Assembly: GCF_002811955.1 (NCBI RefSeq)
Contig: NZ_NPEF01000018.1
Span: 1 to 29,613, forward strand
Reading direction: 5' to 3'
Origin: Leptospira ellisii
GTDB taxonomy: Bacteria > Spirochaetota > Leptospiria > Leptospirales > Leptospiraceae
DNA: 29,613 nucleotides
The stretch's first letter is position 1. Each line of letters begins with the position of its first letter. The notes below the pieces were generated by a model, which worked only from the letters and a program-made list of their open reading frames with translations, had not been told where the DNA came from and did no database searches. This document shows positions 9,662 through 19,389 of this stretch, in pieces. Made by a program: the position numbers and the translations under genes.

Positions 9662-10463
9662 ATTCCTACTGACGGCGTTATCCGTAGCCTTCGTCCACGG
9701 TTTGACGAGTTCGTTGCACTGCCTGGGGATGTGCGGTCCGTTCGCCGGCACGCTCAACATCGCCGGAGGGAAGGGAAAATATACCACCAATCTTCTCTAT
9801 AACGCGGGAAGACTCGTTTCCTATTCCGCGTTAGGCGCAATCATCGGCTTTTTGGGGACCGGTTTAAATCTCGCAGGAAAACTCGTATCTCTGCACCAGT
9901 TCGCGGCCGTCGTTTCCGGAATTTTCGTCGTCGTCCTCGGTTTGGGGCTGATAAGGAACGGAACACCGGAAGGATCGGGAGTATATCATAAAATACTTAA
10001 TTTCTTTGCGGGCCCCCTGCTCGTTTCGATCAGGAACGGAAAAAACGTCCCTTCCACCGCCTTGGCTTTCGGGATGGTCACCGGACTTCTTCCCTGCGCC
10101 GTATTATATCCCGCGTTCGGTCTTGCGCTGGCCGCGGCCGATCCCGCGTTAAGCGCGCTTGTGATGACATTCTTTTTTCTGGGCACCTTCCCGGCCCTTT
10201 TTCTTTTCGGCGTCGGATTCCGCCAATTGCTCCTCAAACTTCCGCGGGGACTCGTCCGTTACGGAGGAATCGTCGTCGTTCTCGTCGGCATTTCCATGAT
10301 TTTCTTCCGAATGAATCATTCCCACGAAAACCACGATCCTGACTCGCACCGGTCCGGTTCGGAATGGAACCGCTCCGATTCCGAAAACGCTCCGAACACC
10401 GACTCGCGCGGATCGAACGGAAACGTTTCCCCGGAAGAACACGGACATTCGCATCACCACTGA
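9651..10463 (+). CDS. SafE/DsbD-like membrane protein with His-rich tail, probable copper or thiol function in cbb3 assembly
   Basis: The 270-residue protein has about six membrane helices and the paired motifs HCLGMCGPF (Cys24, Cys28) and GLLPCAVLYP. These mark the sulfite-exporter-TauE/SafE-annotated family related to the DsbD/CcdA transmembrane domain. Such genes often follow ccoS in cbb3 operons, where they are thought to help copper or redox handling. The C-terminus carries MNHSHENHD and ends in EEHGHSHHH, a likely metal-binding tail. The start is GTG 9651 with GGGGAGA at 9639-9645, overlapping ccoS by 11 bases. Sulfite export is unlikely given the context. Family assignment is firm; the substrate is inferred. 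Confidence 0.85.
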   Translation: MQNEFLLTALSVAFVHGLTSSLHCLGMCGPFAGTLNIAGGKGKYTTNLLYNAGRLVSYSALGAIIGFLGTGLNLAGKLVSLHQFAAVVSGIFVVVLGLGLIRNGTPEGSGVYHKILNFFAGPLLVSIRNGKNVPSTALAFGMVTGLLPCAVLYPAFGLALAAADPALSALVMTFFFLGTFPALFLFGVGFRQLLLKLPRGLVRYGGIVVVLVGISMIFFRMNHSHENHDPDSHRSGSEWNRSDSENAPNTDSRGSNGNVSPEEHGHSHHH

Positions 10464-10522
10464 GAAAATTTCTTTCCTACGGCTCAAGTTTTTCGGGGAG
10501 ATTTCGATTGTAAAAATGAAGA

Positions 10523-12241
<1,719 letters not shown>

Positions 12242-12256
<15 letters not shown>

Positions 12257-13533
12257 GATTCCCACATAACGGGCCCTAGGACGGATCAATCGATCGGAAG
12301 CGTATTGCTCCATCGAGTGGGCGATCCATCCGGCGCATCGACCGATGGCGAATAACGCAAGTCCCGCGCCTTTCGGAAGTTTTAACGTCCTACACACCAA
12401 TGCCAGACCGGCGTCGATCGTGGGATAATCTCCCAGAAGACGAACCGCTTCCTCCAAAAGGATTTTGGCGGAAAGAAACTCCCTATTTTTCGGAAAAAAA
12501 GACTCCGACAACTCCGTGAGTTTTTTGGCGCGCGGATCTCCGTTTTTGTAGAACGGATGACCGAATCCCGGAATCGTCTCCCCTCGTTTCAGTTTTTCGA
12601 CCAACAAGGATTTCGGATCCTTCCGTTTGGGATCGTACTCCTCCAGAAGTTCGATCGCCTTTTCCGTAAGAAGTCCGTGTCTGTTTCCGGACAAAGCCCC
12701 CAACCCGGCGACGACCGCCTGGTATAAACTCGCGTCGCTGGAAGCGACGCAACGCGCGGTGAACGAGGATACGTTGAGTTCGTGATCCGCGGAAAGGATC
12801 AGCGCGGCCTCGATCAGACGGATCGCCTTTTCGTCCTCCGAACTCGGTTTAACTTTTTTTTTGAGTTCGAAAGGAACCGCCCTTTTTCCTTTACCGGCCC
12901 CTTCCCTCCACGAATACCAGAGGGTTTCCGATACGGAACGGCCGCCCGTCGGTTTCGATCCGGAAGCGAACGAAGCGAGAAGACGGACGATCCGGACCCC
13001 GTTTTGCGTAACGCGTCCTGAGTCCTCAAAAAGGATGTCTCATCCCCGTATTCCGAAATCCCCAAAAGGATCCTGCAACGATCGATCAAGGGACGGTCTC
13101 TCAGTTCCGCATAACAATACAAAGACGATCTGTCCCAGGAGGGCCATTCCGAATCGAATCGGGAAACGCCTTCGTTTTCCCACAAAAGATCGCATACGGA
13201 TTCGAAGTTCGAGGTTTCACTCAACGTCTCCGCGTTTCGACCCCTGTAATAAAGCGAGGAATTTTCGATCATGGAGATCGAGGATTCGAGAACGGGTTGT
13301 CCGAACGTCAACGCCGTCTTCGCGGTTTTTCCGGGATTCAATTTTTCCTCCCGCTGCAGAAGGAGACGTTCCACCTCTTCCCTGCGGTAACGTCTGCTTC
13401 GGTCTTTGGAACCGCTCGATTCGGAATGAAGGATCCCGCGACTCACGTAGGCGTAGATCGTTTCCACCTCGACCCCCAATTCCTGGGCGGCCTCCAAGGC
13501 GGATAAAAACGTTTTTTTCGGCTCGGTCTTCAT
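12242..13533 (-). pseudogene. Frameshifted citrate synthase-like protein with N-terminal MerR-type HTH
   Basis: Read on the minus strand, the first part (from ATG at 13533) encodes a MerR/excisionase-like helix-turn-helix (SALEAAQELGVEVETIYAYVSRG). It then runs into a citrate synthase-like region as far as TQDALRK. The frame breaks at the four Ts at 13002-13005 (AAAA on the coding strand). One extra A would restore KNGVRIVRLLASFASG and one frame to the stop at 12242, giving about 430 residues. The distal part keeps citrate synthase landmarks: His in SADHELN, His in GFGHPFY, Asp in TIDAGLAL, and Arg in AIGRCAGW. HTH-citrate synthase paired with a normal citrate synthase is known in Actinobacteria. 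It could be a true pseudogene or a homopolymer sequencing error. Confidence 0.85.
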
Positions 13534-13536
13534 ACA

Positions 13537-13572
13537 TTGACAATGAAATCAATATTGATTCATTTTTGTCAA
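13537..13572. promoter_or_regulatory. Candidate operator and divergent promoter between two citrate synthase genes
   Basis: The 73-base gap contains the perfect 12-base palindrome ATCAATATTGAT (13548-13559), nested in interrupted outer arms TTGAC (13537-13541) and GTCAA (13568-13572). The symmetry suits a dimeric HTH protein. The divergent gene encodes an N-terminal MerR-like HTH, so autoregulation is an attractive inference. The citrate synthase ribosome site AAGGAA follows at about 13595-13600. Confidence 0.55.
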
Positions 13573-13606
13573 TCAAGTAAACTCTATCCTGAACAAGGAA
13601 ACAAAT

Positions 13607-14740
13607 ATGGAAACAATAAATCGGCCTTTAGAGGAAAGAAAATACAGCCCCGGTCTGGAGGGAATCCCCGCCGTAAAAACGAGGATCTCTAAGGTGGACG
13701 GAATAGGCGGCAAACTGATCGTGGCGGGATATCCCGTCGAGGAATTCGCGGATAAAATAGGTTTCGAACAGACCTTTCACCTCCTGCTGGAGGACAAACT
13801 TCCCTCTTCCGACGAAACGGAGCGTATGGAACAAAATCTCGTACTATCCAGAAGATTTTCCGAGCCGCAAAGGGCCATCCTGGAACAAGCGGTTTCGCAG
13901 GGAGCTTCCCTCGTCGAATGTCTGCGGATCGGGGCCGCCTCGCTTTCCCTGGGTAAACCGTTCGCTTCTTCGCAGGAGGAAAGTTATGCGGTCGTCGCGT
14001 CGCTGCCCTTGGTCGTCGCGTGGGTGTATCGTCTTCAAGCGGGAAAAAATCCGATTCTACCGAATCCTAAACTGAAACAGGCGGAGAACTTTTTATACAT
14101 GCTCGGAATTTCTCCGGATCCCAAAAAGACGAAAGCCCTGAACACCTATTGGAACACGGTCGCGGATCACGGACTCAACGCGTCCACATTTACGGCAAGG
14201 GTGATCGTCTCCACCCAATCCGATCTGATCTCAGCGGCCACGGGTGCGATCGGCGCGCTCAAAGGTCCGTTACACGGAGGCGCTCCCGGTCCCGCGTTGG
14301 ATACCGTATTCGCGATAGGAAAGAAGGAAAACGCGGAAACATATCTGCGGGGACTTTTGAACGCCGGGGAACGTTTGATGGGTTTCGGTCATCGGATCTA
14401 TAAAGTGCGGGACCCGAGAGCGGACGTCTTGGCCGGAGCCGCGCAGAAACTCTACGAACTTCCCGAGTTACGCGATTTTTACGAGCTTGCGATGTATGTG
14501 GAATCGGTCGCGCTTCGTCTTTTGAAGGAATACAAACCGGACCGGGTTCTGCATACCAACGTGGAATTTTACACGGCGCTTCTTCTGCACGGACTGGAAC
14601 TTCCCACCGAATTGTTCACGCCGGTTTTCGCGCTCGGAAGGGCGGCAGGATGGATGACGCATTGTCTGGAACAAAAAAAGGAAAGAATTCTAAGACCGGA
14701 CGCGATTTATATCGGAAACGAAGACAGACACTGGAATTAA
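13607..14740 (+). CDS. Citrate synthase family protein
   Basis: The enzyme condenses acetyl-CoA with oxaloacetate (or a related 2-oxoacid) to feed the TCA cycle. The 377-residue, cytoplasmic, short-type citrate synthase has His188 in ADHGLN, His223 in PLHGGAPG, His262 in GFGHRIYK, and Arg345 in FALGRAAGW. The usual catalytic Asp of NVDFYS is Glu320 here (TNVEFYTA). I recall Glu at this place in some actinobacterial-type homologues, so it need not be inactive. ATG 13607 follows AAGGAA at good distance. It diverges from a broken HTH-citrate synthase gene. 2-methylcitrate synthase activity cannot be excluded. Confidence 0.92.
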   Translation: METINRPLEERKYSPGLEGIPAVKTRISKVDGIGGKLIVAGYPVEEFADKIGFEQTFHLLLEDKLPSSDETERMEQNLVLSRRFSEPQRAILEQAVSQGASLVECLRIGAASLSLGKPFASSQEESYAVVASLPLVVAWVYRLQAGKNPILPNPKLKQAENFLYMLGISPDPKKTKALNTYWNTVADHGLNASTFTARVIVSTQSDLISAATGAIGALKGPLHGGAPGPALDTVFAIGKKENAETYLRGLLNAGERLMGFGHRIYKVRDPRADVLAGAAQKLYELPELRDFYELAMYVESVALRLLKEYKPDRVLHTNVEFYTALLLHGLELPTELFTPVFALGRAAGWMTHCLEQKKERILRPDAIYIGNEDRHWN

Positions 14741-14755
14741 AAGAAGGGAGTCGCT

Positions 14756-14789
14756 CTTTCGAAGGATTTTTCGTCCAATCCTTCGAAAG
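14756..14789 (+). terminator. 13-bp hairpin after citrate synthase, just before the AraC gene
   Basis: CTTTCGAAGGATT (14756-14768) pairs perfectly with 14777-14789 around an 8-base loop and is followed by ATTTTATG. It probably terminates the citrate synthase transcript. It also ends only 5 bases before the ATG at 14795, so any transcript reading through would carry this stem across the ribosome-binding region of the next gene. Confidence 0.6.
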
Positions 14790-14794
14790 ATTTT

Positions 14795-15907
14795 ATGCCT
14801 TCGACTCCTTATTACCTTTTTCCGATCACTCTCGCCCACACGGTCTTTTGTCTGGCCTTTATACTCGCCAAACGCAAAAAAGGCGCCCACGATCTGATCG
14901 GTTCGATCTGGATCCTTTTGGTTTTCTTATCCTGCGTTCGACGAGCGATCCACCTAAACGATTCCCACGGGGAATGGAATTGGTTTTTAAAGATCATCTC
15001 CTATCCTCTCGCCTACGGCCCCTGTCTGTATCTTTACACCAGTTCCTTGGTGAAGGAAGGATTCGTCCTTCGCGCGAAACATCTGCTTCATTTTTTTCCG
15101 TTCGTCCTTTTTGCGGTTTCCTCCTATCTGCCGGGTCTTGAAACGGAAAACTACAGGATCGATCTGACGAATTCCGCCTCCTGGTATTCCTCGTTTTTGA
15201 ACGGAATCGCAGTACCTCTTTCCATCGTTTCCTACGGTTTGATTTCCTTTCGCCTGATACGGAAACACGGCAGCAGGGTCCGCGATTTTTTTTCCTACGA
15301 GGATCTGGAAAACACCTTACGGTGGTTAATCGGAGTTTGTATCCTGTTTTTGGCGATCCTATTCGTCCAAACCTCGTTTTTGGTTTTGAAGTTCCTATCC
15401 GAGCCGGTCTATTCCTCCCCCCGTCTGACGAACAGCTTGATGGTTGGATTTTTGTTTCTTCTAACGTTCTTTATCCTGCGTCAAAAAACCGTTTTTTCCG
15501 AAAATACGATCCCGACGCATACGGAAAACGGAGACGCGGAAAAGTATTCCAAATCGCGTTTGGAATCGGATCGAATGACTCGAATCGCGGAGGACTTGAT
15601 CCGTTACATGGAACATCACAAACCGTATCTCCGCGACGACTTGGGAATTCAGGACATAGCGCAAGCGCTTCAAGTGAGCGCCAACCATCTGAGTCAGGTG
15701 CTTAATCTTCATCTTGGAAAAAATTTTTTTACTCTTACGAACGAGTACAGGATCGAGGAGGTAAAACAAAGACTTAAGGATTCCGAATTCAAGGATTATC
15801 CCGTGCTTCGGATCGGCCTGGAATGCGGGTTCAATTCCAAATCCTCTTTCTATTCGGTATTCCGCAAAATGACGGGACAAAGACCGGGAGAATTCAAACG
15901 GGTGTAA
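14795..15907 (+). CDS. Membrane-anchored AraC-family transcriptional regulator
   Basis: The 370-residue protein has an N-terminal half with about seven hydrophobic helices (residues about 5-230). A short linker leads to an AraC-type double helix-turn-helix at about 260-370, with DLGIQDIAQALQVSANHLSQ as the first HTH. The second HTH is near RIGLECGFNSKSSFYSVFRK, followed by MTGQRPGEF, the classic AraC ending. Proteins of this design are common in Leptospira and probably sense an envelope or membrane signal. ATG 14795 is the first start codon in the open frame, but no good ribosome site precedes it; a strong hairpin occupies 14756-14789. The frame is the same as that of citrate synthase, with one TAA between. 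Its target is unknown. Confidence 0.88.
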   Translation: MPSTPYYLFPITLAHTVFCLAFILAKRKKGAHDLIGSIWILLVFLSCVRRAIHLNDSHGEWNWFLKIISYPLAYGPCLYLYTSSLVKEGFVLRAKHLLHFFPFVLFAVSSYLPGLETENYRIDLTNSASWYSSFLNGIAVPLSIVSYGLISFRLIRKHGSRVRDFFSYEDLENTLRWLIGVCILFLAILFVQTSFLVLKFLSEPVYSSPRLTNSLMVGFLFLLTFFILRQKTVFSENTIPTHTENGDAEKYSKSRLESDRMTRIAEDLIRYMEHHKPYLRDDLGIQDIAQALQVSANHLSQVLNLHLGKNFFTLTNEYRIEEVKQRLKDSEFKDYPVLRIGLECGFNSKSSFYSVFRKMTGQRPGEFKRV

Positions 15908-16065
15908 AACCGCGATTCCTTTTCGGTTCAAACCAATGGGATTGGACTCGAAATATGCGGGCGCGGAAAAATAAAAAGTTGAAACCGGTTTCGATTTCTG
16001 ATACCGATACGTCTTATCGATTTTAAACGATCGATCCATCGACATACAAAATTCTCGGAGAAGTT
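15908..16065 (+). promoter_or_regulatory. Upstream region of the YHYH lipoprotein gene
   Basis: This 158-base non-coding gap becomes A+T-rich towards its 3' end. It contains a short interrupted palindrome (ATCGAT around 16017 and again around 16031) and ends with GGAGAAG just before the ATG at 16066. No consensus -35/-10 pair is clear. I see no gene in it. Confidence 0.3.
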
Positions 16066-17043
16066 ATGAAACTGATTCCTCAAAAAAGAAACGACGAAGT
16101 TCGGAAAAGACGATTCACCCCGAACTCCTTTGGTTTTTTCCGCACGCTGGGAATTGCGATTCCCGGTTTCGTGTTGCTCGCGACTTTATTCGTTCAGTCC
16201 GCTTGTAAACCGAAGGAAAGTGACGACTCCGTTGCGATCGCGATCGCCGCGGCCGCAGTGGCCGCCAACTCTCCCGCATCCTGTGTTTCCACTACGACCA
16301 CGAACGTAAACCCCGGAACCTGTACCGTCGTAGGAGCGGTCAACAACGGCGCGGACGACCTCGGTCTGGGAGGCCCGACGTGTACGACGCAGATCGACGC
16401 CGCGGCTCCCTGTTGGATGAAGGAGAATTTCCATTGTGTAACGATCACGGTTTCCGGCAACAACTACGTCATCACCACCAACGATCTTCCTCCCTACAAA
16501 AGTTATTACTACGGCGTCGCGTCCGGATTCCACGAGGCGATGGGAACGGGCAGATTCGGAAACCCCAACTCCATCGCGGCGCAGAACATCACCTTCACCA
16601 TTCCCACGACCCCCACTTGCACTTCGAACGTAAGTTCCACGTCGGGAGCCGGTCTGGACGCGTTAGGCGTCACAGTACACGGGGTCGTCATCTTCAACAA
16701 CCAAGCCGCGCCGGGAGACAGCCTCGCGACGGAGTATCAGACGATGGATCAATCCGAAGGCCATCCTCAGAACACCGGAAAATATCATCATCACACCGAA
16801 CCGTATAAGATCACTCAGGACGGATCCGAGCTGGTGGGAATCATGCTGGATGGTTTTCCTATCTACGGCAAAAAAACGCAGGAAGGGGCCTACCCCGCCT
16901 TGGATAACGTGACCCATACGAGAACCTGCACCACGACCCACTTCCCCAACGGAACCTACTGCTATCACGTAGGAAACGGGACCGGAGTAAGCGGTTATCT
17001 GATCGGAAGTTATTTCCGAGGCGTAAAAGGAACCGTCAACTAA
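16066..17043 (+). CDS. YHYH-domain lipoprotein, possibly metal-binding
   Basis: The 325-residue product has a long basic N-terminus, a hydrophobic segment at about 27-44 and a spirochaetal lipobox FVQSAC with Cys47. An Ala/Ser/Thr-rich linker follows, then a beta-rich domain typical of the YHYH family. His/Tyr clusters include HGVVIFN (about 205), GKYHHHTEPY (240-243 YHHH) and YCYHV (298-302). A substrate- or metal-like pocket is suggested by the conserved GIMLDGFPIYG. Eight or so cysteines outside the lipobox could form disulfides. The next genes are a YwqK-like lipoprotein and a SCO copper chaperone, so a copper link is plausible but inferred. GGAGAAG precedes the ATG. Confidence 0.85.
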   Translation: MKLIPQKRNDEVRKRRFTPNSFGFFRTLGIAIPGFVLLATLFVQSACKPKESDDSVAIAIAAAAVAANSPASCVSTTTTNVNPGTCTVVGAVNNGADDLGLGGPTCTTQIDAAAPCWMKENFHCVTITVSGNNYVITTNDLPPYKSYYYGVASGFHEAMGTGRFGNPNSIAAQNITFTIPTTPTCTSNVSSTSGAGLDALGVTVHGVVIFNNQAAPGDSLATEYQTMDQSEGHPQNTGKYHHHTEPYKITQDGSELVGIMLDGFPIYGKKTQEGAYPALDNVTHTRTCTTTHFPNGTYCYHVGNGTGVSGYLIGSYFRGVKGTVN

Positions 17044-17089
17044 CGGGCGGAAAACGAAGAGGCGGACGATTCCGCCTCTCGGCCGAAAC

Positions 17090-17650
17090 ATGAAAACGAA
17101 ATCGATTCTTTTGTTTATCCTTTTATGTTCGATCGGATGCGGGAACGGAATCGTGGTACCGCACACGGACCCGGGTTTGACCCGTTCCGGAGAATTCCTG
17201 TTCTACAAAGGAAAAAAATTCGACGGTGTGTTGGAAACGAAACTAGATGCGATCCAGGTGATCCGCAAAGGCTCGTATCGGGACGGTTTGGCGGACGGAA
17301 TCGAAAAGGAAATCTACCAAAACAGGATCCTTTCCTCGGAACGGATCTATACGATGGGCAAAAAAACCGGAATCCACCGAGGCTGGTATTCCGACGGGAA
17401 ACGCAGATTCCAATATTCGTATCAGAACGGAGAACTACACGGAGACGTGTGGGAATGGCATTCCTCCGGGAACCTGGTAATGTACGCCAAATACTGGAAC
17501 GGCCAACTGCTCGGAAAAAAGGTCTGGAGACCGGACGGGCAAATATATGCAAATTTCATAATACAATCGGGACGACCAATGGGATTACCCGGATCCAAAC
17601 TTTGCTGGCAGGTACGATCGGATGAAAACGAAAAGACGAAATCCTTCTGA
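17090..17650 (+). CDS. YwqK/MORN-repeat lipoprotein
   Basis: The 186-residue protein has a signal peptide with lipobox LLCSIGC (Cys17). Four MORN-like repeats of the form Y-x-x-G-x-x-x-G follow (around GSYRDGLADGIEKE, GKKTGIHRGWYSDGK, NGELHGDVWEWHSSG, and NGQLLGKKVWRPDGQ). Databases often label such proteins antitoxin YwqK, but there is no sign of a toxin here and the protein is exported. A structural or anchoring role is more likely. It sits 46 bases after the YHYH gene. Its last 29 bases overlap the start of the SCO gene in another frame, implying co-expression. Confidence 0.82.
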   Translation: MKTKSILLFILLCSIGCGNGIVVPHTDPGLTRSGEFLFYKGKKFDGVLETKLDAIQVIRKGSYRDGLADGIEKEIYQNRILSSERIYTMGKKTGIHRGWYSDGKRRFQYSYQNGELHGDVWEWHSSGNLVMYAKYWNGQLLGKKVWRPDGQIYANFIIQSGRPMGLPGSKLCWQVRSDENEKTKSF

Positions 17651-18389
17651 ATACGAATACACGCGTCCGGACGATCGGATCGCGACCCTTGCAGGCCTAC
17701 TTTTGTGTTTCATTACGTTTTCGTTTTGCGGTCCTTCCGACCCTGCCTCGGAATACGACTCTTCCGTAACGGAGTTGTCGATTCCGAAACGATCCCTTCC
17801 CTATTTTAAGGGAAAGGATTTACAACCGGTTTGGTTGGAAACCTCGGAGCTGAAAGACGCGACCGCTCTACGGGGGATTTCCGATTTTAAATTCGTCAAT
17901 CAGGAAGGAAAAACGGTCTCTTCCTCGGATTTAAGAGGTTCGCTCTCGGTCGTCTCCTTCTTTTTCACGCGTTGCTCCGGAATCTGTCCTACGATCACGG
18001 ACCATCTCAAAACTGTTCAGGAGGAATGCGCCAAAGACGGCAAGGTCCGTATGTTTTCCTTTTCCGTCACGCCCGATCTCGACAGCCCGGAGGAATTAAG
18101 ACGTTATGCGCAACGAAGAGGAATCCGACAAAAGTCCTGGAATCTGCTCACCGGTCCGAAAAGCGGAATCTATAAGATGGCCCGCGAATCCTTCAACGCC
18201 GACACGATCGCCCCCGGAGAAAGAAAAAAAGGAGTCGGGCCGAACGATTTCCTACATTCCGAAAGCGTGTATCTTTTGGACGAAAATCGGAGGCTCCGCG
18301 GAATTTACAACGGAAGAAGCCTGGGATCGGTGCGCGAATTGATCGGAGACGTCGAACGTCTTAAATTAGAATCTTCGTATATTCCATAA
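17622..18389 (+). CDS. SCO1/SenC/PrrC family copper chaperone
   Basis: SCO proteins are membrane-bound thioredoxin-fold proteins that deliver copper to, or reduce the copper site of, haem-copper oxidases. The 255-residue product has a charged N-terminus, a hydrophobic segment at about 20-35 ending in FSFCG (Cys36, possible lipid site), and a thioredoxin fold. The metal site CSGIC is at 118-122 with the partner His212 in FLHSESVYLLD. All three copper ligands are kept. It overlaps the YwqK-like gene by 29 bases. The cbb3 operon lies about 7 kb upstream on the same strand, and SCO could support it. Confidence 0.92.
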   Translation: MKTKRRNPSEYEYTRPDDRIATLAGLLLCFITFSFCGPSDPASEYDSSVTELSIPKRSLPYFKGKDLQPVWLETSELKDATALRGISDFKFVNQEGKTVSSSDLRGSLSVVSFFFTRCSGICPTITDHLKTVQEECAKDGKVRMFSFSVTPDLDSPEELRRYAQRRGIRQKSWNLLTGPKSGIYKMARESFNADTIAPGERKKGVGPNDFLHSESVYLLDENRRLRGIYNGRSLGSVRELIGDVERLKLESSYIP

Positions 18390-18489
18390 ATGACAAGTAG
18401 ACCGGGACCGGAGGAGCCGTGCAGCTCCGAATTCCGAGGTTAACAGAAAGGATAAAATGAAGGCGATCGGCGAAGCCGCTTCCGAGCCC
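18390..18489. other. Convergent gap between SCO and lipoprotein genes
   Basis: A 100-base gap between converging genes holds one short stem, GGAGC (18413-18417) with GCTCC (18424-18428), without a T-run. No strong terminator is visible for either side. Confidence 0.3.
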
Positions 18490-18896
18490 CTATTCGTCTT
18501 TGGAGGATTGAAACAACTCGCGACAGGAGGGAATTCCCCCTCCTTCCATCTCCTCGCAGGGAACCTTAAGAAGATCCTCCATACAAACCTTGACCTTTGC
18601 GATCTGGACGTCCGTGACCTTTTCGTATTCGTCCGGAAGAATACTCTGATCCTTTTGTTCTTCCATACACTGATCCACCGAGTAAGCGGAGTTTTCGGAG
18701 GTTTTTTCGGAAGCGGGAAGAGTCTCCAAATATCGACTCGCACATTCCGCGGTTTTCGTACAAAGACGGGTAAAATAATCCCTGCTCAGTTTTTGAACCT
18801 CCTCCCTGGAAAGAGAAGGACCTTTTTTACAGGAGGAAATTCCCGAAACGAATATTAAAAAAACCGAAAATACAGGAATTCCGAAACATATGGATC

Positions 18897-18900
<4 letters not shown>
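18490..18900 (-). CDS. Small Cys-rich lipoprotein, unknown function
   Basis: The 136-residue product has a signal peptide with lipobox VSGISSC (Cys24). A helical, charged mature part follows with six further cysteines at 47, 53, 78, 106, 115 and 126. Their even number and spacing suggest three disulfides in an exported helical domain. I do not recognise a functional family, though small six-Cys lipoproteins of this type are frequent in Leptospira. The ATG overlaps the stop of the upstream anti-sigma-type gene by 4 bases (18897-18900), so it is the last gene of a probable xerD-led unit. Confidence 0.8.
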
Positions 18901-19325
<425 letters not shown>

Positions 19326-19389
19326 TTCGATCGTTTCGAACCGCGCTTGCGATTCCCGCTCCGAATCGAACGGGAATCGCAGTGGAGTT

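Noticed and set aside
17090..17650. YwqK label suggesting a toxin-antitoxin system
   Set aside because: The protein is an exported lipoprotein with MORN-like repeats and no toxin gene is adjacent.
18457..18858. 133-codon plus-strand frame
   Set aside because: Antisense to the Cys-rich lipoprotein, which has a signal peptide, lipobox and coupled start.
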